32,396 nt of DNA from an uncultured archaeon (GTDB lineage Archaea > EX4484-52 > LFW-46): contig CABMCT010000014.1 in NCBI GenBank assembly GCA_902384675.1, positions 1 to 32,396 on the forward strand, read 5' to 3'. Position 1 is the first letter of the stretch. The number at the start of each line of letters is the position of its first letter. This document shows, piece after piece, positions 31,487-32,396 of the stretch. The translations under genes were made by a program, and so were the position numbers. The notes under the pieces were generated by a model. The model was given only the letters and a program-made list of their open reading frames with translations, searched no databases and was not told where the DNA came from.

Positions 31487-32396
31487 TGCACGCAATAATT
31501 CTTGCAGCAGGCGAATCCTCGCGATTCTGGCCCTTGAATGAAGGAAATCACAAATCGCTTGTCAAAGTTATGGGAAAATCCCTTCTTTTGCGCACAATCC
31601 AGAGCATTGCAGCGGCAGGGATAAGAGACATTATTATTGTCCAGAACCTGTCGGCGAACCTCCAAAAACGAATAAATTCTCCGGCAGGCGTGTCCTTGAA
31701 ATTCGTATCCCAGCCTGAAGCAAAAGGCATGGGGGATGCGGTTTTGCGCGCAAAACAACACATCAACGATTCTTTTTTTGTAGTTGCCCCGTACCATTTC
31801 AACGCAGGGGATATTATCCGGGAAATCCTCAAAATTCATAAAAAATCAAAAGCACAGGCAGTGGTTGTCGGAAAAAAGACAGATACGCCGGAAATCTATG
31901 GCATCTTTAAGCTAAAGGATGGAAAACCTGCCGGAATTGTTGAAAAACCCGGGAGAAAAGATGCTCCTTCGAATATCCGCGCTGTTGGCGTATACTTTCT
32001 TCCGAAAGACTTCCTGAAATGCTTGGAAAGTGAAAAAGAAGCGCATTATTCTTTTGAAAACGCCCTTGAATCCATGCTGAAAACCATGACCTCCGAGCTT
32101 ATTATTACAGAAGAATACCAGCCCACTCTCAAATACCCGTGGGACCTTTTTTCGATTGAGCGGCAGGCAATGGACGGGTTCTTCTTTAAAGGAAAGGCGG
32201 TACTTTCAAAAGATGCAGTTATTGACAAAACCGCAAAAATCGATGGCAAGGTCTATATTAGCGCAGGCACAAAAATTCTTGAAAATGCAGTGATAAAAGG
32301 CCCCTGCTACATCGGGGAAAACTGTACAATAGGAAACAATGCGCTTCTAAGGGACTATGTTGATGTCGGGAGTAACGTTATCATAGGCGCGAATTC
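31487..32396 (+). CDS. Sugar-1-phosphate nucleotidylyltransferase with beta-helix domain (GlmU-like), partial
   Basis: The 3' end lies beyond the window; 303 codons are present. Residues 1-225 are a nucleotidyltransferase domain starting MHAIILAAGESSRFWPL, with EKPG at IVEKPGRKDAP and a C-terminal hexapeptide beta-helix from about residue 245 (ENAVIKGPCYIGENCTIG). This is the plan of archaeal bifunctional UDP-GlcNAc/dTDP-glucose type enzymes. Two signatures deviate: the usual P-K after the loop reads H-K (NEGNHKSLVKVMG), and the metal-binding VVNGD is replaced by VVAPYHFNAGD. It may prefer another substrate or be regulatory. Divergent uppS and the acyltransferase at 10091 fit surface glycan synthesis. 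Confidence 0.88.

Noticed and set aside
32391-32396. EcoRI site at the window end, suggesting a clone boundary
   Set aside because: GAATTC also occurs at several internal positions, and the left end is not a full site, so no conclusion about cloning is justified.

Overview
The window looks like chromosomal DNA from an uncultivated archaeon, possibly a DPANN-type or small-genome euryarchaeal lineage. It encodes a group II chaperonin (thermosome), a replication factor C large subunit, a class I lysyl-tRNA synthetase, an Lrp/AsnC regulator with a leaderless TATA promoter, a TtuA/Ncs6-type tRNA thiolase with a zinc finger, and a membrane site-2 protease. Many genes have a TATA-like box about 25 nt before the start codon and no ribosome binding site (leaderless). 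Others use a GGTGA-type Shine-Dalgarno. I found no rRNA, tRNA or CRISPR array. Closer taxonomy cannot be read from the sequence alone.

Layout. 1-7000 is mostly minus-strand housekeeping: a partial tRNA thiolase, a hypothetical, DUF192, a YvcK/CofD-like protein, a HAD phosphatase, a hypothetical, then Lrp (plus), the thermosome (minus) and another hypothetical. Two copies of a roughly 100-bp double-hairpin element with covarying stems sit at 2318-2416 and 5993-6095, each at the 3' end of a minus gene. 7100-10620 holds rfcL, a cluster of tiny KGG (GsiB-like) stress proteins, an RCK-domain membrane protein without a K+ selectivity filter, and a left-handed beta-helix acyltransferase. 10614-14950 holds a short UvrA-like ABC ATPase, a CapA-family protein and an SdpI-like membrane protein.

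15125-24680 is an accessory defence island: an HExxH protein, a DUF4258/DUF2283 pair, a HEPN/MNT toxin-antitoxin pair with a likely operator, and a four-gene minus-strand operon (type IIG restriction-methylase, Shedu/DUF4263-like nuclease, unknown protein, PD-(D/E)XK-like protein). A DinD homologue lies upstream. Consecutive genes of the operon are joined by copies of one stop/RBS/start junction sequence, which suggests modular gene insertion.

24959-32396 returns to core functions: a 2-TM protein, a fusion of an AlaX-type tRNA editing domain with class I LysRS, a sequon-rich lipoprotein, a site-2 protease gene interrupted by one in-frame TAA, a candidate structured RNA with mutually exclusive stems, undecaprenyl diphosphate synthase, and a partial sugar nucleotidyltransferase running off the end. 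Acyltransferase, UppS, nucleotidyltransferase and CapA-like genes together suggest cell-surface glycan metabolism.
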